NCBI RefSeq assembly: GCF_050908995.1
Contig: NC_135124.1
Span: 744,001 to 808,000, forward strand
Reading direction: 5' to 3'
Source: Andrena cerasifolii
Taxonomy: Eukaryota; Arthropoda; Insecta; Hymenoptera; Andrenidae
DNA length: 64,000 nt
Numbering within the stretch: position 1 is the first letter of the stretch; each line of letters begins with the position of its first letter. The position numbers and the translations under genes are program-made. Shown piece after piece: positions 1 through 8,976 of the stretch. Below the pieces are notes generated by a model. It saw only the letters and a program-made list of their open reading frames with translations, had not been told where the DNA came from and made no database searches.

Positions 1-211
1 TCTGTCGGTCAGCGGCTTCCCTCTCTTCTCTGCGACGGTCTTCTCTCTGCCAGCGGGCCTCGTCATCCCTCCGCTGTTCCCGCATCTGTCCCACGATGCT
101 TAACTGGAGGGAGGTGAGAAGTTCCTGTATGGAGGTATCCCCCGTCGGTAAAGGAGAAATGTTTGAAGAGGCCGCGGATGCGCGAGTGGGCATCCCACTC
201 CGTGTGGGCAT
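1..211 (-). CDS. gag: Gypsy-type gag, N-terminal part (runs off window)
   Basis: On the minus strand a reading frame opens at an ATG near 211 (a second in-frame ATG lies at 193) and stays open to the left edge. The encoded start is Ser/Thr/Pro-rich and then becomes a strongly charged Arg/Glu/Asp/Gln helix of the kind seen at the start of Ty3/Gypsy Gag proteins. It lies directly downstream of a primer-binding-like sequence and an LTR in the same orientation, so I read it as the beginning of gag. The Gag core and all of pol lie outside the window. Only about 70 codons are visible, so the family assignment rests mainly on the LTR and primer site. Confidence 0.6.
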   Translation of the reverse strand, partial: MPTRSGMPTRASAASSNISPLPTGDTSIQELLTSLQLSIVGQMREQRRDDEARWQREDRRREEREAADRQ

Positions 212-228
212 CCCACTTCTGACACCAT
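212..228 (-). other. Primer-binding site of Gypsy element
   Basis: Minus-strand TGGTGTCAGAAGTGGGAT directly after the LTR 3' end; the same motif with one change occurs next to the second gag near 16225-16243. This is the usual place for a tRNA primer site. Confidence 0.55.
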
Positions 229-501
229 TGTTATAATTTCGGTTCGGCATAGTAGACATTTAATATAAAGGTACAATAGAAGTAATAGAATATTAACAGA
301 AACAGGGCAACAAATAAAACCGAATGTAATCACAAATACGTAAGAAATATGTATATGTCGATGCGTCTGCTTGTAATGGCGTCTGGCTATCGAATGACAG
401 CTTAACAGGCGATCGATCCGATCGCCTTCTTCTCGCTGTCCTCTTGTTCTTGTCACGAGCACCAGCAGGCCTTGGATTTCAACCAAAGGGTGCTCGCAAC
501 A
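229..501 (-). mobile_element. 5' LTR of Gypsy element
   Basis: On the minus strand a 273-bp block starts TGTTGCGAGCACC and ends TTATAACA, the TG...CA ends of an LTR. One base later comes TGGTGTCAGAAGTGGGAT, the primer-binding type common in Gypsy elements, then gag. A shorter relative lies at 19541-19734 and a more distant one at 23726-23981. The outer edge at 501 abuts terminal sequence of the Polinton relic, so this retrotransposon inserted into the Polinton end. Confidence 0.75.
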
Positions 502-548
502 ATATGAAAGAATAATATGAAGGAATAATATAGAATATAAAGAATATA
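502..548 (+). repeat. Remnant of Polinton left terminal repeat
   Basis: Read on the minus strand, this AT-rich segment (motifs TATATTCTATATTATTCCTT) matches 11070-11118 just after the last gene at the other end of the element. It is the inner edge of the left inverted terminal repeat; the outer part was displaced when the Gypsy element inserted at 501. Confidence 0.6.
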
Positions 549-550
549 AT

Positions 551-1392
551 TTAACATTTTTTACTATGAGCATCATCCAGAATATGATTGATTGCACATG
601 CTAACAATTCACAATCGATCAATGAATGCTGTTCGAAGTGTTCGCTTTCAGAAATTAATTTTATATAATCTGTTGGCGCGATAGCGCTACGTAGAACGTC
701 TATGAAAGTGGCGTATTTACTGCTTACAGAGTACATACTTTCAGTTAGCCACGTGTACATATGTTCAATGCAATGATTGTACGCGAATAGTTTACACATC
801 GTGGCTTCAGTCATATATATGACAACGCGATTATCGGTGATTTTAATAAGTTGATCATCATGCATACGCGTGAACTCTAGTCGTAAATGATCAATTATAA
901 TGTGAGTTTGGAACGATGTTGCGTTGCTGCGTAATCGTTGGGGTATGTCCACCTCGTTTTGTAGCAGGAGCTTCCACGTAGACATTGAAAACCTTAACTC
1001 GCTGCCTTTATTGTCGGCTATGGCGATCTCGACGTGACACAAATCCATACCAATGCGAATTCCTATAGTTAGACGTTTATAAGCTGTTGCAGTCAGTGGA
1101 TAATCACACCCCAGGATCCGTACGATTGATGGTTTCGATGTTTTCATCGTTTTTAGCGATATGGATCCAGAACTGTAAGAAACAAGTACATGAAATTGAT
1201 ACTTCGGTCGTTTGCGTTTACAGTAAATGAAGTAAATGAAAAGTGTATAGTAACGCGTACATACCTCATATTGGATTGTTGATGATGTTGTTGTTGTTGC
1301 TGCTGTTGTTGATATTTATTTGGAAACCCACCATCGTTGCCGGCTGCGCAGGATGAATCGTTTAAGCTGTGTTTGTACATTTTGATGTGCAC
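551..1392 (-). CDS. Polinton-associated protein of unknown function, two exons
   Basis: I do not recognise the function. Exon 1 (1392-1265) encodes a short Ser/Asn-rich start and a run of eight glutamines followed by HHQQ. A 92-nt intron (1264-1173) has a GTATGT donor and a TTTCTTACAG acceptor, and removing it keeps the frame into exon 2 (1172-551), which has no other break. Exon 2 gives a compact mixed alpha/beta-like protein of about 200 residues with no obvious motif. A damaged homologue lies at 56847-57587, which shows this is a recurrent gene of the element family and not a chance ORF. It is the outermost gene at the left end and is transcribed outward toward the terminal repeat, opposite to the polymerase and virion genes. 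The protein is intact as far as I can see. Confidence 0.65.
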
Positions 1393-1513
1393 TATATTTT
1401 TTATGGAGTACCGTCTGTTCGGTCAAAGTCACTGAGGCTACTGAGCGATTGATAGAATAGCGTCCAAGAGCTCGGCTTAAATAGAGGTGCAATTGCCTCC
1501 CCCACCACAGCAT

Positions 1514-1951
1514 TTTATTTTAAAGCTACCAAATTTTCCATAATGTTTTCCAATCTTAACATCGCAGCATATCGCGCTATTGTATGTAATTTGAGCCCCA
1601 CCTTCAAGGATAAAGGTCTCGACACGTGTTGAATGCTATCACAATATCTGTGAAAGCGCCGAATCTTAGAATTATGCGGTGTCAGCAGAAACTGGGTCGG
1701 ATGATTTTGCGCGCTAATTCGTCATACGCGCGAATCATAGAAAGAATTATGCTGTATCGGCAGAAACTGCACAGAACCATGCTGGGACGGATCGTTGTTT
1801 TTGCATGCGGTGCATTCGAGGGATGGGAGTACGCCAAAAGAGTTAGGCAGAGATACCAAACCATGGTATCAGTCTTAAAAGCGCACTCTAAACTGCACAA
1901 AGTCTCAAATCGCTGCAACGTATTGCGCGGAAAAGACATATTTCATTTACA
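1514..1951. other. Intergenic region between divergent Polinton genes
   Basis: This region separates the minus-strand two-exon gene from the polymerase and probably holds the divergent promoters. A 126-codon plus-strand ORF (1626-2006) overlaps the polymerase start; it contains an imperfect internal repeat (a segment with motif TCTTAGAATTATGC near 1664 and a related one near 1736) and resembles nothing I know, so I do not call it a gene. Confidence 0.4.
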
Positions 1952-4248
1952 ATGGGAGAATTCGCGGAAGTGGAACGTCAATTGGTGGATCAATCTGCAC
2001 GATTGATTTCACGCGAAGAGTACAACGCGTGGGAAGAACGATGCAACGAGTGCATCGAATCGTTGGAAGAACACAGCCGAGTGAAACGCCCACGATTATC
2101 GATCGGTGTTCAGCAATCGCTGATTACTCGAATCGCGCGGCTCGAAGGATTAAAATATTCGTTGCGCGGACGTTTCGTGCGCGAAGGTGCCGGACATTCG
2201 AGCACAGGACTTTTGTGGCGCGAAATAGACACTGCGTTCGATAGTCGCGTATTAACTGGTGCCGTGTTAAATTCGAACTATATCGAGCCGCGCAACTTCC
2301 TCCAGGATGCGGGGACCATTGTGCTGGAGCATGTGCGGGGCGCTTTGAGGAAACGTCGAAGCCTCAAAGTGAACACTGTGTTCAACGGCGAATTTGTGGC
2401 GGGGGACAAACATGCCTGTAAAAGCATCAATACCCGGAACTGCGAACTCTTCGGTACATCCGATCTACAGGAGTGGTACCAATGATTTGTCATCGAACCC
2501 ACCCTGGCATCATTGGAAGAGTTCCAGGAACGCGACAGCGGATGGGCATTGACGAGGATTCTCAACCTAACCGTCAATGTTAATAAGTACAATTCGCTGC
2601 GTGCCGGGTGGTACTTCAAGTTGCCGCGGAAATTGTCGCTGAAGAAGGCGACGATTAGTGTGCAATCCCCGGACAATGCATGTTACGCGTGGGCAGTGGT
2701 CGCAGCTCTCCATCCAGCCGAAATACACGTTGATCGCTCAAGTTCATACCCCAACTATGCATCCGTGCTAAATCTCCAGGGCATTGAGTTTCCAATGTCC
2801 CTGGAGCAGCTTGGGAAGTTTGAGCGGCAGAACGGCATCTCCGTCAACGTGTACACCTTCGGGATGGAGAAAGGATCGACGGTCTTTCCGCTGCGCCTCA
2901 CCAGCCGAAAGAGGGATCGACACGTCAATCTGCTCTACACGCCGAATCATGAGCACGGCGATGTAGGGCACTTTGTGCTGATCAAGGACTTATCCCGGTT
3001 GGCGCGCATGCAGTTGAGCAGGCACAGAGAAAAAAAATTCATCTGCGATCGGTATGTATATAAACTTATGAAACGTTGAAAAAATATCGTTAAAAAAAAT
3101 TAAATAAAAAATTTTTGATTTTTTGCAGATGCATGCACTACTTTGGATCTGCCGAGAAGTTGGAGGCCCATTCGCTGGACTGCGGGCAAATGAATGATTG
3201 CGCTATCCTGTTGCCCAGCGAAGGAAACAATCTGCTCAAATTCAGCAACCACCGTATGAAGGGGCGGCTCCCCTTCGTGGTGTACGCCGATCTTGAGTGC
3301 ATCATTGAAAAAACAGAGGACAATCACCGAATGGGTGAAATGGATAGTAAATTGCGCGCGTATCAACAGCATAAAGTGCACAGCATTGCATATTATATGC
3401 ATTGCTCGTACGATACATCACTGTCGACGTATCGATGTCGCCGCGACGCGGATTATGTTTCATGGTTCGTCAACGAACTGGAAAATTTTGCAAACTTCGC
3501 CAAACCCATTCTGACCAGCAATGTTCCCATGCTTGATTTAACTACCGAACAATGGACGACATTTCGCGATGCAACACACTGTCATATTTGCGAAGAACCA
3601 TTCAAGGCTGAAGATGTACGAGTTCGCGATCATTGCCATCTATCCGGACGTTTTAGAGGCCCAGCACATTCGGAGTGCAATTTAAATTATAAAAATGCGT
3701 TTTACATCCCCAAAGTTTTCCATAATTTATCCGGCTACGATTCGCATTTCATTATCGAGGAAATAGCTACCGCTTTCGAAGGCAGCGTTGACGTATTGCC
3801 CATAACGAAAGAAAAGTACATTTCATTCACAAAAAATGTTGAAGATACGGCTGATTCAGACTCGCGAAAATGTATTAAATTGCGATTCATTGATTCGTAC
3901 AAAGTTCTCAATACTAGTCTCGACAAATTAGCATATTTTCTTAGCGCGGATAAATTAAAAATTTTACGATCCGAATTTGAAACATTATCCATCGAAGATT
4001 TCAATTTATTAACGCGAAAGGGTGTATTTCCATACGAATACCTTGATTGCGCGAACAAGCTGCAGGATCCATGCTTACCACCGCGCGAGTCATTCTACAG
4101 TTCGTTAACGGGTGAGACTGTATCCGAGAGCGATTACGCACACGCCGAGATTGTCTGGCAGCGTTTCGGGATTAGAACCTTGGGCGAATACAGCGACTCG
4201 TATTTGAAAACAATTTCATCTATCGGAGTCAATAAATTCTCCAAATAG
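1952..4248 (+). pseudogene. polB: Protein-primed family B DNA polymerase, N-terminal and exonuclease part, broken
   Basis: This is the 5' part of the Polinton/Maverick-type DNA polymerase B, which replicates the element by protein priming. Segments: 1952-2485 (N-terminal region), a frameshift near 2480, then 2486-3051, a 77-nt intron (3052-3128), then 3129-4248. After the intron comes a Cys/His cluster, then exonuclease motif YADLEC, an endonuclease VII/HNH-like zinc cluster (CHICEEPF... DHCHLSGRFRGPAH..CN), and exonuclease motif II around HNLSGYDSHF. The acidic exonuclease residues are kept. The coding sequence stops soon after 'YLK' near 4205, so the palm and its catalytic Asp motifs are missing: a deletion, with the inverted ATPase fragment now at the break point. 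It cannot encode a working polymerase. Start chosen at the first ATG of the conserved frame. Confidence 0.8.
3052..3128 (+). other. Intron in Polinton polymerase gene
   Basis: Between two parts of the polymerase that are in different frames lies a 77-nt A/T-rich segment with donor GTATGT and acceptor TTTTTTGCAG. Its removal gives an uninterrupted frame through the Cys/His cluster. It contains several stops, so it must be spliced or be a lesion; the perfect splice signals favour an intron. Confidence 0.75.
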
Positions 4249-4283
4249 TTATATTTTGGCTGTTGCAACGACTTGGAATACTC

Positions 4284-4585
4284 GTACTATTACCCGGCCG
4301 AAAGAAGATCCCCAAGAGGCGGGCTCGGGCGATACAGTCCGTCGCTATGACGATTGGTCGAATCACCTATTTGGGCACACTTTTAAAGACGCGGCACACG
4401 TATTTTGGTTATTGGCTGAAGTAGGCACATGATTGTCGCACCGCGCGACGAAGAGAGCGAACAAAACACATCGAGATCGAGTGGAATAGAGCGATCTGAC
4501 CGACGAGCGCCAAAGCAATAGCGTAGGCATCTCAGATAGTTAACCATTAATATATAATAACATAAAAATTTCCTTATTTTTCACA
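4284..4585 (+). repeat. Left arm of 302-bp inverted duplication (ATPase fragment)
   Basis: This arm is nearly the exact reverse complement of 4668-4969. It carries on the plus strand the ATPase segment beginning YYYPAERRSPRGG, joined directly behind the truncated polymerase. An 82-bp spacer (4586-4667) separates the arms. Confidence 0.85.
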
Positions 4586-4667
4586 ATATATTCAGGAAAG
4601 TATTATCATTGGTTTGGTTAGATTTTTCTGATTAAAATAAGCCCAAACGCAATCTCGCCCAGATTGT

Positions 4668-4969
4668 TTGAAAAATAAGAAAATTTTTATGTTATTATAT
4701 ATTAATGGTTAACCGTCTGAGATGCCTACGCTATTGCTTTGGCGTTCGTCGGTCAGATCGCTCTATTCCACTCGATCTCGATGTGTCTTGTGCGCTCTCT
4801 TCGTCGCGCGGTGCGACAATGTATGTGCCTACTTCAGCCAATAACCAAAATACGTGTGTCGCGTCTTTAAAAGTGTGCCAAAATAGGTGATTCGACCAAT
4901 CGTCATAGGTACGGACTGTATCGCCCGAGCCCGCCTCTTGGGGATCTTCTTTCGGCCGGGTAATAGTAC
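4668..4969 (-). repeat. Right arm of 302-bp inverted duplication
   Basis: Mirror of 4284-4585 with a few mismatches. Unlike the left arm, this one is continuous with the upstream part of the ATPase gene (to 5175), so it is probably the original copy and the left arm the duplicate. Confidence 0.85.
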
Positions 4970-5175
4970 ACGTTCTCGAACCACACGCCGTGAGGACTTT
5001 CCAACAAGCTGACCAGCACGTTGGTCTTTTCACAATTTGATGGGCCACAAATGAGGCAGCGTATAGTGTTTGGTAGCATGCTACCGTGTCTGCGTCTCGT
5101 TTTCGGAGACATCATTTGCGATTTATCGTCAAAATTAGTCACACGTATCGCCACAGGTTGCCGCACGAATCGCAT
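4903..5175 (-). pseudogene. FtsK/HerA-type DNA-packaging ATPase, N-terminal fragment
   Basis: The 90-residue frame contains IRCLICGPSNCEKTNVL, a Walker A loop of the A32/FtsK-HerA packaging ATPases of Polintons and related viruses, which pump DNA into capsids. The usual small residue before KT (GxxNxGKT) is Glu here, which should damage nucleotide binding. The frame ends soon after the loop, inside the inverted duplication; Walker B and the sensor motifs are not present. It is transcribed opposite to the polymerase and the virion genes. A broken, truncated copy. Confidence 0.7.
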
Positions 5176-5221
5176 CCTCTCCGTGAACTGCGAAAAATGA
5201 TTTTGAAACGTCGAGGCTGCG

Positions 5222-5539
5222 GTGCGCTCTATTTATAGGCTCGCGCCGAAGCAAAACAGCTCATTATTCAAAATGCTTCTGATCCTGTCGGATAATTGTG
5301 ATATTCGAGACCTAACTGCTGAGCAGTTGAAATATATATCAAAGATAATTCTACTGCGAGAGTTTGGCAGACACATCGATCAGTTGTGGGACAGACTCCC
5401 CGAGCATATAAAAGCCGATTCTGAGGTTCAGCAGTATCGTCGGTGCTTGGAACATTATAATCGCCCTTGGCAGCGAACGCATATCGACGGTCCAGCACCA
5501 TTGATTAAAAACTGCAGCGAATGTCGTCGAAGAGAGTAA
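5222..5539 (+). CDS. Polinton protein of unknown function, virion block gene 1
   Basis: A 105-residue open frame, or about 88 residues if it starts at the second Met (5273). It has no membrane segment and ends in a Cys-rich, Arg-rich tail (NCSECRRRE). I do not know its function, but I recall similar short proteins next to the PLA2-like gene in insect Polintons. Its end overlaps the start of the next gene by 19 nt, as in compact viral gene blocks. No lesion seen. Confidence 0.55.
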   Translation: MRSIYRLAPKQNSSLFKMLLILSDNCDIRDLTAEQLKYISKIILLREFGRHIDQLWDRLPEHIKADSEVQQYRRCLEHYNRPWQRTHIDGPAPLIKNCSECRRRE

Positions 5540-6162
5540 AGAAAGGTTGTGGTCTGTTAAATGGGGCGATAAACGCGTTACCTATCGAATTACATATTCC
5601 GGGATATCAGTTTTGTGGTCCAGGAACTCATCTGGCAAAACGATTGGCTAGAGCCGATCGAGGCATCAATCTGTTGGACGCAGCGTGTCGCGAACACTAT
5701 ATTGCATATTCGCGTAGCAACGACCTCGATAAAAGGCACACGGCAGACAAGGTTCTCGCTGACAAAGCGCGAAAACGCATCGTTGCGCGAGACTCGACTC
5801 TGGGTGAAAGATGTGCTGCTACAGCTGTTTGGGCAGCTATGAAGGCTAAGACGAAAATCGGAATGGGGATGAAAACAAAACCCCGCAGAAGGACTGTAAG
5901 GAGAGCATCGCAAAAGCGGATACTTCCGGTGGCAAAACGAGGTGGCATATTACCACTTCTCCCGCTGCTAGGTGTTCTCGGATCATTAGCCGGTAGAGCA
6001 GCGGGGATCGCCAAGGCGGTAAACGATAATAAGGCGGCGCAACATCAGCTGCAGGAAATGCAGCGTCATAATCGCACCATGGAAGGTCGCGGACTATATC
6101 TCGCACCATACAAGCGCGGACAGAGAATATCGAAACAAAAAAAAACGCCGGAAAGACAATAA
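5521..6162 (+). CDS. PLA2-like / pX-like virion protein with altered catalytic dyad
   Basis: This 213-residue basic protein begins with a parvovirus-type phospholipase A2 domain: a calcium-loop motif YQFCGPGT (around residues 30-37) and the helix DAACREH near residues 57-63. In the family His is followed by Asp as the active pair; here the next residue is Tyr (REHYIAYS), so catalysis is doubtful. The second half is Lys/Arg-rich with a hydrophobic stretch (ILPLLPLLGVLGSLAGRAAG) and resembles the adenovirus pX/core-type tail found fused to PLA2 in adintovirus-like elements. The known role of such proteins is membrane penetration during entry and DNA condensation. The ORF is complete and lies 2 nt before the protease start. 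Confidence 0.7.
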   Translation: MSSKRVKKGCGLLNGAINALPIELHIPGYQFCGPGTHLAKRLARADRGINLLDAACREHYIAYSRSNDLDKRHTADKVLADKARKRIVARDSTLGERCAATAVWAAMKAKTKIGMGMKTKPRRRTVRRASQKRILPVAKRGGILPLLPLLGVLGSLAGRAAGIAKAVNDNKAAQHQLQEMQRHNRTMEGRGLYLAPYKRGQRISKQKKTPERQ

Positions 6163-6164
6163 AA

Positions 6165-6542
6165 ATGCCCGAGGGCGTAACTACATATGCGCAATTGGGG
6201 GAGTTGGCAAAACGTATGCGTATTCCATTTTTTAGAGGTGTTTTTATGCGCAATGCACTACCTGTTGGAGGAGTACGTCGAAACGAGAGCGGTATCGTGA
6301 ATTTGGATAATGTCGAGGGACCGGGGACTCATTGGGTGGCTTATGCGAAGACGGGGCGTCGAGCTGTATACTTCGACAGCTTTGGCAATCTTCGACCGCC
6401 TAAGGAATTGGTACAATATCTGGATAAAGATGTCGTGAAAATCGAATACAATCACGCGCCTTATCAGGAGTACAATCAGAGCAATTGTGGTCAACTATGT
6501 CTACGCTTTCTACAAACGATTGGCCGCACATTTAAGGATTGA
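6165..6542 (+). CDS. Adenain-like cysteine protease
   Basis: A complete 125-residue protease of the adenovirus/Polinton maturation protease family (C5/Ulp1-like), which cuts virion precursor proteins. The catalytic residues are visible in order: His in GTHWVAY, Asp in YFDSFG, Gln and Cys in YQEYNQSNCGQLC. The N-terminal part (PFFRGVFMRNALP) is also typical. The length is slightly below the usual for the family. Start is the ATG two bases after the preceding stop. It is one of the few genes of the relic with no lesion. Confidence 0.85.
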   Translation: MPEGVTTYAQLGELAKRMRIPFFRGVFMRNALPVGGVRRNESGIVNLDNVEGPGTHWVAYAKTGRRAVYFDSFGNLRPPKELVQYLDKDVVKIEYNHAPYQEYNQSNCGQLCLRFLQTIGRTFKD

Positions 6543-6554
6543 CTTTTCACCACT

Positions 6555-7304
6555 TTGATTCAGTACGCGTCCAGTCGTACAGCTTGGAATATGTCGTTAA
6601 CATTCACTCTAACCGGCAAGAGTAGCACCCTCGCGGTGAGCTACTTTCCACCCATAGATTTGAGCGACGACTCGAGCAATGATAAATTCTACTTCACCAC
6701 AAACTATGAGACCAACAGCAGCGCCGATACCAGCCATGAATACATTACGATTCCCCACGGTTCATACGAATTAGACGCCATTGCCAAGTATTTGAAACAG
6801 CGATTACTCGAGCGGTATCCTCAAAAACTCGATGGCACCGATGCCAACGATGGCAGCGACAACGATGAGTATCCTATAGTGTTGCGCCCCAATAACAACA
6901 CCATGAAAAGTGAGCTGTACTGCTCATTTATTGTAGACTTTACGAAGCCCAATAACATTGGATTGTAACTAGGATTTTCGACGAATCGCGTATTAGAACA
7001 GGGACAGTGGCACGAATCGGACGATCCGATTAATATCATGAATGTGAACATTATTCGCATAGAATGTAGTGTGATCGCTGGCGCGTACAGCAATGGGAAG
7101 CGCGTACATACGATACATGAATTTTCTGCCAGAGTACCACCGGGATATAAGATATTGGAAACGCCCACACAGATCATTTACCTTCCAATCACCGCACAGG
7201 TCATTTCGGATCTAACGATACGTGTTGTGGATCAAGACGGGCGGTTGCTTGATTTTCGAGGTGAAGAGATTACCATCAGACTGCACGTACGACGACGTCG
7301 ATGA
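6555..7304 (+). pseudogene. Penton-like minor capsid protein, one in-frame stop
   Basis: A frame of about 250 codons is open except for one TAA at 6966-6968; the part after it (to 7304) is in the same phase. The N-terminal half (WNMSLTFTLTGKSS, YITIPHGSYELDAIAKYLKQ) matches what I remember of the single jelly-roll penton proteins of insect Polintons, which form capsid vertices. The C-terminal half is beta-rich and ends in a basic tail (RLHVRRRR). It sits between protease and major capsid protein, the usual place. A single premature stop suggests recent decay. Confidence 0.6.
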
Positions 7305-7510
7305 TAATACATGTGGTGCGGTCGAATGAGATGCTTGTGTTGAACGACTCCAGAAACACGTTTCTTCCAAACGAAATTGTTTGCAACGACAACAAGAAGC
7401 AGAAGAAGAACAACAACAACTGCAACAGCTCTGATTACGCTAAAAAGAAGAGGCTCAGTGCTGCGAACATTGCATTTTTTAAATCGCTGGGATTCATTGT
7501 ACGCAATTAA
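7301..7510 (+). CDS. Small basic Polinton protein
   Basis: A 69-residue Lys/Asn-rich ORF whose start overlaps the end of the penton frame. It ends with AANIAFFKSLGFIVRN, a hydrophobic tail I associate with a small protein found between penton and capsid genes in related elements. Function unknown. No lesion seen, but it is short. Confidence 0.4.
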   Translation: MIIHVVRSNEMLVLNDSRNTFLPNEIVCNDNKKQKKNNNNCNSSDYAKKKRLSAANIAFFKSLGFIVRN

Positions 7511-7518
7511 GTTGAATA

Positions 7519-8839
7519 ATGACCGACATTCTAAGAATTGGCGCGAAGCCGACGTTTAATGATCGCATCGTCAAGCTTGAGACTCACACATACAACCCTT
7601 ACATCAACACGACAATTGGATACAGCGATGAGATAAGAATATCTATACAGCAACAGGATTTATACACATTACCGTATGAAAGTTTCCTCTACCTGGAGGG
7701 GAAATTGACGATAAATAAGCCGAATGATGTATCAACGGTGATGTTGGGAAATAATTGCATGGCGTTCATATTTGATGAGATTCGATTCGAGCTTATGCTG
7801 AATCGCGTAGAGATTGACCGCAACAGAAACGTTGGAATAACTAGCCCGCTTAAAAACTATGTATCGCTGACATCTGACAAAGACAAAAAAATGGAGAATG
7901 CTGGATGGCGTGGAGGGTGACCGCAACAGAAACGTTGGAATAATTAGCCCGCTTAAAAACTATGTATCGATGACATCTGATGAAGACAAAAATATGGAGA
8001 ATGCGGGATGGGGCTTGAAACGGCACGATGAGCTAATAGTGAAAAATCATTTCAATTTTTGCATCCCGCTCAAATATTTGTTGGGATTTTGCGAGGACTA
8101 CACACGCATGGTTATTAATGCCCGTCACGAATTGATTTTAATAAGATCGCGCAACGATAACAATTCTCTAATAGGATCGCCGACGTTGGAACCAGAAATT
8201 GAATTACTTAAAGTGCAATGGCGGATGCCTCACGTGACGCTGAAGGACGTTAATAAGATGTCGTTGCAACATGCTTTGGAATGTGGACAAAACCTGAGCA
8301 TTAGTTTTCGCTCGTGAGATCTGTACGAGTATCCTCTCTTACAGAGCACGACCAAGCATTCGTGGGCCGTGAAGGCAGCTGCACAGTTGGAGAAGCCGTG
8401 ATACATTATCTTTGCTCTACAAACTGCTCGAAAGAATGTGATGACTGAAGATGTTACTCGATTTGACCACTGCAAATTGACCAATGTAAAACTTTTTCTT
8501 AATTCGGAATTTTATCCATACGATGATATGAACTTGGACTTTGACAAGAATAGGCACGCCATCTTATTTATCATGTATACGCATTTTCGTAAATCGTATT
8601 ACGGACATAGTTGCAACGAGGCATTATTCACCGTGGTCCAATTTTTGCAATTTGGTTCCCTCGTGGTGATTGATTGCTCGCGACAAAATGAGTCGATCAA
8701 GAATAGCACCGTGGACGTGCGCATAGAATTTGATTGTAAAGAAAACGTGCCTGCAAATACTACGGCCTACTGTCTGATTCTGCACGATCGGGTAGTTGAA
8801 TACAATCCGCTGACAAACGTGGTGCGCAAAATCAATTAA
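7519..8839 (+). pseudogene. Major capsid protein (double jelly-roll), broken
   Basis: This frame resembles the Polinton/adintovirus hexon-like major capsid protein: opening region with VKLETHTYNPYINTTIGYSD, then SPLKNYVSLTSD, a middle part with HFNFCIPLKYLLGFCEDYTR, and the C-terminal part MNLDFDKNRHAILF...YNPLTNVV. Three lesions are visible: a tandem duplication of 103 bp (7816-7918 repeated from 7919) that shifts the frame, and two in-frame TGA codons at 8315-8317 and near 8399-8401. The family forms the icosahedral shell. The last gene of the packed virion block. Confidence 0.65.
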
Positions 8840-8976
8840 ATTACTGCGCTACTTGCCCGTCCTCTCCTGTACCAAATTCGTACAAAATTTCATCGTGAAA
8901 ATCGAGATGATTTACGAGACAGACCGCATTCTCCAGTCTGTCTTGGAAGCGAACGGACGTCTAAATTGTATCGATA

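Noticed and set aside
1626..2006. 126-codon ORF upstream of the polymerase
   Set aside because: It overlaps the polymerase start, has an internal nucleotide repeat and no recognisable relatives.
4731..5048. 105-codon minus-strand ORF over the ATPase fragment
   Set aside because: It is out of frame with the Walker A frame and its tail matches nothing; a shadow of the damaged gene.
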